In this document: in pieces, positions 35,091 to 44,007 of the stretch
Numbering within the stretch: position 1 is the first letter of the stretch
Layout: each line of letters opens with the position of its first letter
Assembly: GCF_000003605.2 (NCBI RefSeq)
Contig: NW_003124902.1
Span: 436,418 to 480,424 of the forward strand
Origin: Saccoglossus kowalevskii
Lineage: Eukaryota > Hemichordata > Enteropneusta > Harrimaniidae
DNA: 44,007 nucleotides
Direction of reading: 5' to 3'
Made by a program: the position numbers and the translations under genes
The notes under the pieces: generated by a model
Told to the model about the DNA's origin: nothing
The model's input: the letters and a program-made list of their open reading frames with translations, nothing else
Database searches by the model: none

Positions 35091-36145
35091 TTAAAGTAGT
35101 CTGTATGAGAGATTTTGTAATTCAGTCTCTGAAGTCAACATTTTATAATCCATTACCTCAATAATATCAGTACAAACCGATTGAATACATTTCGCTTCTT
35201 GATAGCTAAGTACATTCCACGATTCGGCAGTGGCTGATGAGTTACGACTTCTCTTTAAACGTCCTTCATTTTGTTCCTCGTTTTTTGTGTTTTCTTCTAT
35301 CCAGGATGTCACTTCATATGGTATATCCATGTGCAGGAATTTATATATATCTTTAGCTATAGTGATTGGATCGGATGCAAGGTCCTCGTATCTAACAATT
35401 TTATAACGATCTTGTAACCATGTAGGCATATTTTTAGCATATAATACCATGCCAAATACCTGTTTGCAATCATGTACAACAGATTTCAAAAGATCGCTTT
35501 GTTTCTCAATTATTTTTCGTCGCCGAACGTCCCAGAAGCCTTTACATGTTCTGGAGCAAGCAATTCCACTTGGATCACGGATGAGGTGAATAATCTTCAA
35601 ATCAATTTTCTCTTCCAATACCAATGGTTTTAACACCTTTAGTGATTGTAAACGTAATACTTTCATTGCTATGTACTTATAATTCCCACAACCTTGCACA
35701 AACTCTGACAATACAGTTCTTTGGCAGCTGAAACCACTATGACACACTTTTTTGAAACAATTGCTTTTCGATTTCGTTAGTGAAAAGTTGTTTATCATAT
35801 CTAGGTAGTAATCTGGAAACCTGCAGTTATACAGTTCTTTTAAAGTTGATGTGGCTTTGATACTGGAATTCCACGTTGGCTTATCTTGTGTGTCAAACAA
35901 TGGTTCGAAAAAGTAACACATATCTGGATTCTGGTTAAAAAGTTCACCACAGAAGATGGAACCTCCTTTGTAATTGGCGATCAACATCACCGCGGGCGAT
36001 GGTCGAGTCGGCGGCACGTTAAACATAGTTTTCGAAACTTGTTGTTTAAATCGCCCATATGTCTATTATACATGCGAGCTATTGTAATTAATGATATCAA
36101 TGACAATATTAGCAGTGGTATGTCAATATGTCGCCCTTTTCTCAT
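35091..36145 (-). CDS. Carbohydrate 6-O-sulfotransferase-like protein (CHST1/3/5/6/7 family), frame break near the N terminus
   Basis: Golgi type II enzyme family that sulfates the 6-OH of Gal, GalNAc or GlcNAc using PAPS. An acceptor-like CTCCTTCTCAG ends eight bases before the ATG at 36,145. The first frame encodes MRKGRH and a membrane anchor (about residues 7-23), but the catalytic domain (311 codons from 36,026, open from about 36,060) is in another frame. The interval is too short for an intron, so either an indel disabled the gene or the assembly has an error. The catalytic part has GELFNQNP and YFFEPLF as in the family, the 3'-phosphate site LKIIHLIRDPSGIACSRT and several N-glycosylation sequons. 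The phosphosulfate loop reads ANYKGGS where the family has TTR(T/S)GSS, an unusual change at a binding site. One coding exon, minus strand. The left arm keeps only its tail. Confidence 0.75.
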
Positions 36146-36153
36146 CGTTGTCA

Positions 36154-36888
36154 CTGAGAAGGAGTATCCAAATTCAAACAAATACGTGCAATCTTGTGGG
36201 ACATATTAATAGTGACAGTCGATATAAACTTACAAATGATATCGTATATCAATGACGTGCAGTTTGAACCAAAACCAAACATTACATGGATACTGTTTAT
36301 CAAGTTATTAAGTTATATAATTTCAAACAGCTGCTGGTACACTATGACATACAGTGACCTTTCAACTTGCGTGTTTGGGGAGAATACGCTGCTGTAGTTG
36401 TGAATAACGGATGGTTAACATCTAGTCGTGTTTAACATCTAAGCCTAAATACAATATTGCACTTTTTTAGTGCACATCACGGCTAGATGAACAAATCAAC
36501 ATTAAAAATCCGCGTTACATTACGTTCTACTGAACTAGTCGAGTCAGTGACCCATTTTATAGTAAACAAACTAGCAAGTGATAATATAAATAATATGTAC
36601 ATAAATGCACTGCTTTCGTAACAGTAAATGCAAAGGGAATACATGGCAAATAAGTCTGCCCTATGATTAGCAAAATTATTTGGTAATATTACTGATAAGA
36701 AACAGTTGACAGATAATAGTACATTGTAATAATAAAATAATATCGCAAAAATGAACAGAATTGCCGTGAGAAAAATGAACATGGAATGTAAGCATTAAGA
36801 CGACTAAATTAAATTAAATTGAATTAATTACATGCATTGACATGACATTAGAGAAAACAAATATGCTTTTGTCACAAAAGCCAAGTGT
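36154..36888. other. Upstream flank of the CHST-type gene
   Basis: Matches left 24,040-24,590. A minus-strand hydrophobic frame (36,483-36,782, starting MFIFLTAILFIF) is open for 99 codons here but closes early on the left. It reads as low complexity, so I do not call it a gene. Confidence 0.45.
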
Positions 36889-39717
36889 AATAATCAGACA
36901 CGATTATTTAATTTGTAGTTATGTCATACAAGTTGTTATCAAAACTAGAATAATTCATTGGTTGATCTGAATAGAATTGTTCTAAACATGTTTTACTCTG
37001 TAATATAAACAATTTAAATGCCACTATAGTTTACAACAAATTTCAGATCATTGGAGATATGAATCATTGGTTATCAAGTTAACATGTAAAGTTCAACTGT
37101 CTTCTTTAAAATAAAAAAAAAAAAAAACGTCCATGACTGGCAATTATTTTATTATAAAAGAAATTTATACGATGCTGAGAGCATTGTCTGAAATGTTGCC
37201 CTTTGTCATTGATAAACACTTAATTCACTCGAACAGATAGAACTGCATGAAACAGAAGATTGGCCCAGGTAGGCAAGTATGTACGAAATATGCACAAGTA
37301 ACGTCATTAAAATTAAAGAGGCTAATGGCGAATGATGTACTTCATTCAATGAAACAGTGCTTGGTTTGTTTGCTACCTTGGTAGCTTAACACATTCGGGT
37401 ATGCGTTATACTATTTTTTTATTATAATTGTGACACACAAAGTGTGGCAACCAACTTGGGCGTCTATCAGCACAAGAAGCGCTGTATTTTATGCATCGGC
37501 ATTATGTTATGTGTCAGGAGGAAAAACTCTGTAGGGATATCTGGCTCTCAGATGATGCTAACAGGTGTGTCGCCTTCAACTGCAGCACACATTGGTCCTG
37601 GTAGTTCAACAAACATATTTTCTCAATAACTATGAGGCTTGTACAGCAGGTCAATATCTCGAGCATAATTCATCTAATGATAAAATAGTCCAATCTCGAA
37701 AGTGTAAATCCTATATTTGATTATAAATGGACGGAACTACAAATTTTAAACACAATCCATTGTCAAACCATCCAACTCACTACATGCTTTCATTCCGGCA
37801 CTCATGCAGAACGTTTCCGTGTTTTTCAGGAGCTTTCGCGATGGTTGAAAAATTACAGAAAACGCATTATCATAATAACTCGACAGACTAATATAAAAAA
37901 TAACAATTATACAATGTTACCTGATCAGTCGTTGAAAAACATAATTTATTTATTACATGTGTTATGTAAAGTAAATTTTCATTAAAAGTATTTTAAATAT
38001 TTAAATTATTATGGTAAGATATTTTCAAATTATAACTATCTCGTTTTGATCTCACTACATTCTTTTTTCTCCATGGAAGAAAAATATTTACATGACTACT
38101 AAATGCTAGGAATTCGAAAGTTTTATTTTAAACCAGTCATGTTCATATCATTACAACAACTGCAACAAACTAACCGTAGATAACATGGTGGTTATTATGT
38201 TCGAAAAAAAAAGATAATTAGAACCAAGCAGTAATATAAATGCGATTAATCAAGAACAAGTTCAATATTACTTAGTAATTTAAATATCAGTATTGGATCT
38301 TTCCTAATCACTATTTATTAAAATATGTGCATTACGGTTTGCGACACAAGTGTGGTTGAATCAAGAAAATCCCATCGGAACTAACTAAAGTTCTTATTTA
38401 TTGGGCAGTGTATTGTAAAATTCTGTGCATTGTAGTTGGACTCATAACGGCAAAACACAGGAACTTAAAAACGTACTTGTCTGGTAGTGTATAATACTAA
38501 TACTAATTGTAAAACCGGATTACCGGATATATACAATATCGTATTTCATTTTTTTAATGAAAATGAGTTTGGACAGATTGCATTCAAGCAAGTGCTGTAA
38601 AACCCGATTTCGATGTAGTTCACATTTAAGGTGCAACTCACGTTAATCGTTATAATGATTAATATTGAGTAAATCATGATTGGAAAAAACAATGGGTGAC
38701 CAGGCATCTTTAAAGGTGTTCTCATTTTTTTAATACTTATTTATTATTAATTATTGTTAGTGCTGAAATGATTATTTTATTTCATATATGTGCCGAAAGA
38801 AAATATAAGCACTGATTAAAGTTATTAGTATGGTAATGAAACAACGTTTTTTCCAAATGAACTCCATAAGTGAATTTCTTGTTTCCATAGAAACAGATCA
38901 CTCATATATACCATTTTACTATTACATCAATGCCAAATATTCATTGTTTAAATTATGTGACAACTTATAACAAAGTTGTGCGATCTCAATAATACATGTG
39001 CAAATTGAGATGTACTTAAAGATTGATCACTTAGCTTAGGATAATAAAAATATCAAATTACTACCACTGTTTGCTTTGGGAGTTTTCTGTAGTTTAAAAG
39101 CTTCAATTCACTTTCACAGACACGATGCATTACTTGCTATCCATACATTGAAGTATTAGACGTTTAAATAGCACGGTGATTGCAGTATTGTAGGGGATCG
39201 AAACTAGTAGAACACTGATAAAGTAGTAAAATAATATCCAGAATGTTGATTCCTGTCTCTAGTTAGCTGTTTTATGTATGGAGATGTGAACGTAATTCAC
39301 TATGCAATTTAGTAGCAGAATACTCCATGCTTATAAACATGGCTTTAAACTGTAGTGTATCGTCGCACCTGTATCTGTGTAAGGCGGCAATCTACTAGCT
39401 ATTCGCCGGAGAGTGGAAATTATTTACTGTATATACCCAAATTCAACCTCGTCTAAGTGGTCAGTGTCCTATAGTGTTCATTTATTACATTGTATTGCTG
39501 AGAAATATTGCATTTATTACTAGTTATATTGTGTCAGTTGTGACGATAAGTGATCCCTGACAACAGCGAAGCTGAGAAGTAAGTTGTAAGTTCCCAGACC
39601 TGTGCTAGAGATAAGCTTCCACCTCACAAATATATATATATATATATACGCACATGCACAATTTGGTATGCGAACAGATAAGTAATCACTATATAATTAA
39701 TGCTTCAATCCGTTATA
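36889..39717. other. Segment present only in the right arm, about 2.83 kb
   Basis: The left arm is continuous at the matching place (about 24,030). The right side leaves homology after GTCACAAAAGCCAAG and resumes at TTATACGATAAGCTGAG. I see no terminal repeats or clear target-site duplication. It contains an A-run (about 37,112-37,127), a frame at 37,444-37,629 without recognised content, a short AT microsatellite (39,632-39,648) and a stretch near 38,290-38,350 that weakly resembles 40,390-40,450. It may be an insertion on the right or a deletion on the left. Confidence 0.7.
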
Positions 39718-40679
39718 CGATAAGCTGAGATCTCACCAATATTATGCACTCATGGTTCTTTAATTTTCACCAACATATACTGCCCAAAGCGTGTGTATGT
39801 GTAACTTTTAAAATGTATGATGTAAGAAGGGGAACTATTAATGTGTCGGTTTGTGAATAAACTGATTATACTTAATGTAATATAAATGTTCATACATTTT
39901 CCAGCAATCCCAGTGATACATTTTAATCCCCGTTTTCTTTTACATATATAAGGTAGTAGATACAGTAGTAATAAAATAAAATAAATGCAAATTGATATTT
40001 ATATTGGAAGATACATAATAATAAAAGAATGTTGCAAAAAACAAACAAAAAAACAATATCTGAACAAGCAAACAGCTGCATTGATAGCCTTCAACTTATC
40101 GGATCAATACCATAGTTTAATAATAATATTTGCTGCAACTAACATATCATATTATGAGAAATATTTGAATAGCAAAAAATACATTGCTGGCATTGAATTA
40201 TTGTTATATAATATATTTGTCATTTATTTAATTGTTACAAATAGCTGAACTAAATAAACTGAATTCAGGCAGTGATAAATGCGTATTGTAAAAAAATATT
40301 TTAAATAAAACGAAGATTAAATTAAATGAGATTTATCAAATCGCAAAAAGCGAAACCAGGTTAAATATTATCGACTTATTTCAAAACGATTATTGGATTT
40401 GTTTCTAATCGCTAGTTATTAAATTATTTGCATTACAATGTGCAACCAAAGCACCACCATGTTCATTGCAAATTATCAAGGCACATATTTGACAACCTAG
40501 GTCAGCTGCTTAATTAAAAACGTAGGTATTTGGTATCGCATGGCATTTGGTATTGGGATGGCAATCAAGCAACTTATTTCAAATATTCGTTTTGATGTAC
40601 AATATGTCACTCTGGTGCAAATATACGATAGGCTTAACATTATATCAGATATATGACAAAATTGATTAAGTACACTTAC
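39718..40679. other. Non-coding stretch, right arm
   Basis: Counterpart of left 23,073-24,030. The open frame 39,985-40,248 is AT-rich and not kept as a frame in the left arm. Should contain the intron that follows the signal-peptide exon. Confidence 0.45.
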
Positions 40680-40775
40680 GATTTTATTGGCTTTGTGACT
40701 AACATTTAATATTGAAGTAGAACGCACTAACACATGTAATATTATTAAAATATAATGAATACACCACAGTGCCAT
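40680..40775 (-). CDS. First exon with signal peptide, unknown gene, right copy
   Basis: Same signal-peptide start as the left copy (MALWCIHYILIILHVLVRST), then NVSHKANKI and a donor (ATC|GTAAGTGTAC). The exon is 96 bases, phase 0, four bases shorter than the left copy, so the two copies feed different phases into the next exon. Read-through beyond the donor stays open to 40,497, which explains the longer frame. No downstream exons identified. Confidence 0.5.
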
Positions 40776-41035
40776 TCTCTGAATACAACATGAAGCGTTC
40801 GATAATTTTATTATTGTTGTTATAAATAACCACCATCAGAATTAAACAGATTGAGGTGAATTTGTTTTTTGTGTTGAAATTAATATACTTGCAGACAGAG
40901 GTTTACCTTATCGTGGGATAATGTAAATTTATGACTCCTTACACACCTTTCATTCTGACAGTGATTATTCATAATATGAGACCTAATTTATCTTTCTATT
41001 ATTAAATTGAGCATCAAAATATTGTAATAAAAACT
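40776..41035. other. Upstream flank of the signal-peptide exon, right arm
   Basis: Matches left 22,730-22,972. Probable promoter region; no defined motif. Confidence 0.4.
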
Positions 41036-41502
41036 TTCAAATTTTCTCAACAAATGACAAGATATTTTTTTATTTAGCAAATGATTTAGGGAACATGGAG
41101 ATACTAATTATAAAGGTTGTGTGTCAGTTTTGGAACTTTATGGATCTGGAATATGTATACAACGTTGTTATCAGGAATGCATGTGCTCGCATCGGACGAT
41201 GCGTTTGTAAATATAAAGTCCAACTATATTTTGTAAAGCATACGGGACTTGTGCAATGGTTTATTTGTAATTGGTGTTCGAATATGCATGAGATCAATAC
41301 ATATTGCCTCGATATTTTTTATTAGGTTTTACGTCAACAGATTTATTACCGCCAGAGTTGATGTTTAAGTTAATTCCTAATGTCCGAATACGTTATTTAT
41401 AATTCATCAATATTACAGCCTGTATCAAATATCAAAAACATCTGAGCTGATTTTCAAGAACCTTAGCTAGGTATCTTGTTAGTTATGTTAATACATAATT
41501 AT
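41036..41502. other. Right-arm-only insertion of about 467 bases
   Basis: The left arm reads straight across near 22,725 (AAAGACTTTTTGTTGCCATG in reverse complement). The insert holds a plus-strand frame of 76 codons (41,095-41,325) with cysteines but no family I know. No terminal repeats found. Confidence 0.6.
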
Positions 41503-41926
41503 TTTGTTGCCATGCGTGTCATATTATGTAGCTTATTCACACATACATGTTATTATTTTAGCTTGTGTAAACAGAATTCAAACACTTCGAAGCAGAGTCA
41601 GGTAATCCCATATGTACAATGGGATTTCGTACAGCTATTTTTTTTTATTTAAGGCGATTTTCGATGCAATTTTTTTTATTTAAGCCTATGGTTGCAAAAT
41701 AGAGCAGATTATTTTTGCTATACAAGTCACTCATCGTAAATTTAGCCAGCACTGTCATTATGTTCTTCTGTTGTATCATTTACGATATGTTCTACTCGTC
41801 TTCCCATGTCAAAATTGCTAATCTGTCACGTATTGGTCGTTAGTATTGATAGGCAAATTTTAATTCTATCAATAATAAATAGAATAATTGAAATTTTTGA
41901 AAAAAAAAAATGATAAAGTTGTCAAT
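41503..41926. other. Upstream flank of the small membrane-protein gene
   Basis: Matches left 22,291-22,720. Contains T-runs near 41,637-41,675. No exon supported. Confidence 0.4.
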
Positions 41927-42139
41927 ATGACTTCTGCAAGCAGTTCAGCTCAGTACTCGTTTCTAATGTACTATATTTTATATATCACAATATTTGTCGT
42001 CACTGTGATGTCAATTGCATATATTCTAGGCAACAAAAGTGCGAATATTTTTATAACAAATGTCCAACACTGGTCGGAACCAGATTCCATCAAAAGTATG
42101 AGGAATGAAGACAATGGCTGGTCAACAGTGGACAAATAG
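41927..42139 (+). CDS. Small single-pass membrane protein, unknown family, right copy
   Basis: A 70-residue frame starting MTSASSSAQYSF, with one hydrophobic segment (about residues 13-35), then LGNKSANIF and a polar acidic tail ending NGWSTVDK. I chose the ATG at 41,927 because the longer open frame upstream starts at a non-ATG codon and runs through an A-tract. The left-arm copy has the same length, with many conservative differences in the membrane segment, which suggests that both were under protein-level selection for a time. The left copy now has a stop. It could be the last exon of a longer gene: an AG (TTCTGCAAG) lies just inside the frame. No known family. Confidence 0.5.
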   Translation: MTSASSSAQYSFLMYYILYITIFVVTVMSIAYILGNKSANIFITNVQHWSEPDSIKSMRNEDNGWSTVDK

Positions 42140-42706
42140 TAGTATATAGTTCTTTACATTTCTAGGCATTATGACAAAAAACATCTATTTAAAGTTCGTC
42201 CATTAATTTCTTCTGTTTTCGTTACTCAAAACATGTAGTCATGGTGATTCAGTGCAACAGCCGCAATTATGGTCAGCTTCTTATTAACATAGTCCGAGGC
42301 TGAAAACCATAACTGCGATTGTTACACTATAACAACATACATTCTGTCAAACAAAGAATTACATGTTGCATTTCAATGTATTTTCATAAAACTATTGGCT
42401 ATAAAACAACATTGACATTAATTTAAGTAGTATTTGTATCTGTAGAGTAGAACGATTTGTCATATCTTTTCATATTCATCTAGCTGTTGGAACTATTGCC
42501 ATTTTAATACATTGTAAAAACATCAATTGTAAAGTTATCTGATCCAACATGGGTAAACGAACAATATATTTTTTGCATTCCAATAAATCAATAATCAATC
42601 ATTTCGCGAGGACGGGTTTTAATATGTTACGTCTAGCTTAAATCCATATTCATTTAGTTTTTGTTCCAAGTACCACAAATCTAACAAACCATATATCACC
42701 CATGTT
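42140..42706. other. Intergenic, right arm
   Basis: Convergent space between the small membrane protein and the unknown spliced gene. Matches left 21,479-22,077. Confidence 0.45.
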
Positions 42707-43869
42707 TTATTTCGGTGAGTTAATCGTACCAACAGATTCTTCAAAATCAAATGGAAATGTGAACCCACTCATAAAATACTGATTGGAATCAATTGATTCT
42801 GGAGGCACATGGCATTTAATGGTTGTCAGAATATGGTCTTGTTCGATGACAACACTTCCACCATCAATTGGAGCTCTATGCATGTCATAGATATCATAGT
42901 CCAGCAATATCGAAGAAGTAAAAACTATGTTTGCTCTTTCTATTTTAAACTCATAACAGTTATTGGATAATTGATGATACGTCACATCTTTAAGCATACA
43001 AAATGAATCTGTGTATGAACAAGTCGACATAACAATCTCTTGTACATTGCGATCCACCTTTTAATAGATACAGAACCAATTTATATTTTGGAACCTCTTA
43101 ACAAACTTTCACGTTTGGTTTTCGGACATTATTGTCAAGTAACCCTTCCATCATCGTCATATATATAATCTTTTTTTTCCAATGTTGATTCAACCTATCC
43201 ACTCACCGTATACATAATAGCAAACGCTGAACGTATCCACTAGTTATGACATTGCGTTATTTACATCATAATTGTAACTAATTAGACAGTCTATCAATTT
43301 TATATACTTACTATTATATTCTCCAGCGATTATATTCTGCAAGAAAAAAATAAACGTAAAAATCATTTCGTTTTCACAAGTCAATATGCGTTGATTTATA
43401 TGTTAAATATATCAATTTCTTTGCAATGTTATTATGTATGTTGTACAGTATATAGTATATCGGACTGTGAAATTCATCTATTTGATGACATTATTTAACG
43501 ATCAGTCAATATATAATCATTCGAATTTAATTTGCTCACATTGCAACACAATGATTTGTTGAACAAAATATGTCCTCCAGGCTAGACAAAAATGATTCTT
43601 TCATGATGAGATTGTCTCTAGTACAGAATTATAACGAATAATTATTCCAAATACATACCGTAGTCATGTTCGTGGAGACATTGCTAATGTTTAAAAGAAA
43701 ATTATACACGACACATAATGTATACGCCATAATCATTAAAATCCCAAGACTTGAACAAATTAAAAGTAAACATCATTAGTAAAGAAAACGTACATACGTT
43801 TTGTTTGTTTCTCAATTTTCGCTCAGCGTGACGAATTACGAACATAATGAGAATAGAACGAATCTCCAT
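42707..43869 (-). CDS. Unknown type II membrane or secreted protein, spliced, right copy
   Basis: Mirror copy of 19,882-21,478. It has an ATG at 43,869, a 25-nt microexon at 43,336-43,312 (after CTTGCAG, before GTAAGTATA) and a terminal exon 42,987-42,707 of 281 bases after GCTTAAAG. The terminal exon keeps YHQLSNNCYEF and PIDGGSVV but ends three codons later than the left copy (GTINSPK), its stop lying inside the AATAAA-like sequence. The first exon is open for only 55 codons: a stop falls just after the CGT where the alternative donor would lie. If splicing uses CGT|GTATAA (exon end 43,708) the whole copy is open with matching phases; if it uses the later donor, this copy is broken. The acceptor of the last exon differs from the left. 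Confidence 0.5.
43312..43336 (-). other. 25-nt microexon, right copy
   Basis: AATATAATCG to ATATAATA on the minus strand, identical in length to the left copy and differing at its first base. Both splice signals are kept. Confidence 0.65.
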
Positions 43870-44007
43870 TAAATTATATGTGCTGATAGTGAAGGTAATA
43901 TCAATTACAATGGTAATATATAATAATATGAGGTAAAGAAACACAGTTGAAAATAACTGACAAATGTCTAATGAGCATTAACAACTGCTTTAATCTCAAT
44001 TCCACCT
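43870..44007. other. Right arm running off the window
   Basis: Last 138 bases, matching left 19,744-19,881 almost perfectly, so the end of the arm is not reached. Confidence 0.8.

Larger units (their letters stand above)
30560..44007 (-). repeat. Right arm of the very large inverted duplication
   Basis: Reverse complement of 19,744-29,095, continuing to the last base, where it still matches the left arm (left 19,744). The arm therefore extends beyond the window. It is longer than the left arm because it keeps the sulfotransferase (about 1.02 kb) and has segments missing from the left at about 36,889-39,717 and 41,036-41,502. Confidence 0.93.

Noticed and set aside
36483-36782. 99-codon hydrophobic frame (minus) starting MFIFLTAILFIF
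   Set aside because: Closed early in the left arm, low complexity, and no splice signals or family.
39985-40248. 87-codon plus-strand frame in the right arm
   Set aside because: AT-rich chance frame; the left-arm counterpart is not open.
1-44007. CRISPR array, tRNA or rRNA genes
   Set aside because: No regularly spaced identical repeats and no cloverleaf or rRNA-like sequence seen; the window is animal-type DNA.

Overview
The window looks like nuclear DNA from an AT-rich, repeat-rich marine invertebrate. The evidence is spliced genes with GT-AG introns, two Golgi-type carbohydrate sulfotransferases of animal families, a Polinton fossil, a Penelope-like remnant with a GIY-YIG domain, and a Ty3/gypsy-type fossil with the integrase ahead of the reverse transcriptase. 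That last gene order was first described in deuterostomes, so a non-vertebrate deuterostome is a reasonable but unproven guess. Most of the window is non-coding, and most open frames are shadows or chance.

Layout. 1-5,085 is mostly featureless, with an unassigned open frame (1,337-1,552), a decayed copy of a multi-copy protein family (about 2,700-3,830) and a ~108-bp tandem repeat (4,828-5,085). About 5,300-13,560 is a heavily broken Polinton/Maverick fossil: polymerase B, packaging ATPase, small virion-type genes, integrase pieces and capsid-side genes. It is split by a decayed LINE (about 10,190-11,866, minus) and an LTR-like block with heat-shock-element-like motifs (about 9,779-10,150), and it contains a 159-base N gap (13,172-13,330). 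14,518-16,448 (minus) is a well-supported two-coding-exon galactose 3-O-sulfotransferase gene. 18,170-18,760 is a Penelope-like remnant.

The dominant structure is a very large inverted duplication. Sequence from about 19,744 to 29,095 reappears reverse-complemented from about 30,560 to the last base of the window, around a single-copy spacer of about 1.46 kb. Stretches I compared by eye are roughly 90-97% identical. Because the right arm runs off the window, the true arm length is unknown. Each arm holds a copy of (i) a spliced gene of unknown family with a 25-nt microexon, (ii) a 70-residue single-pass membrane protein, (iii) a signal-peptide exon, (iv) a CHST-type carbohydrate 6-O-sulfotransferase locus and (v) the gypsy-type fossil. 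The arms have decayed differently. The left has lost nearly all of the CHST gene and has a stop in the membrane protein. The right has kept both, carries about 2.8 kb and 0.47 kb not present on the left, and has a possibly broken first exon in gene (i).

Functionally, the only assignable host genes are two type II Golgi sulfotransferases from different families, both on the minus strand and both with a splice acceptor a few bases before the start codon. They would sulfate glycans on secreted or surface glycoconjugates. Nothing in the sequence shows that the unknown secreted or membrane genes between them act in the same pathway.
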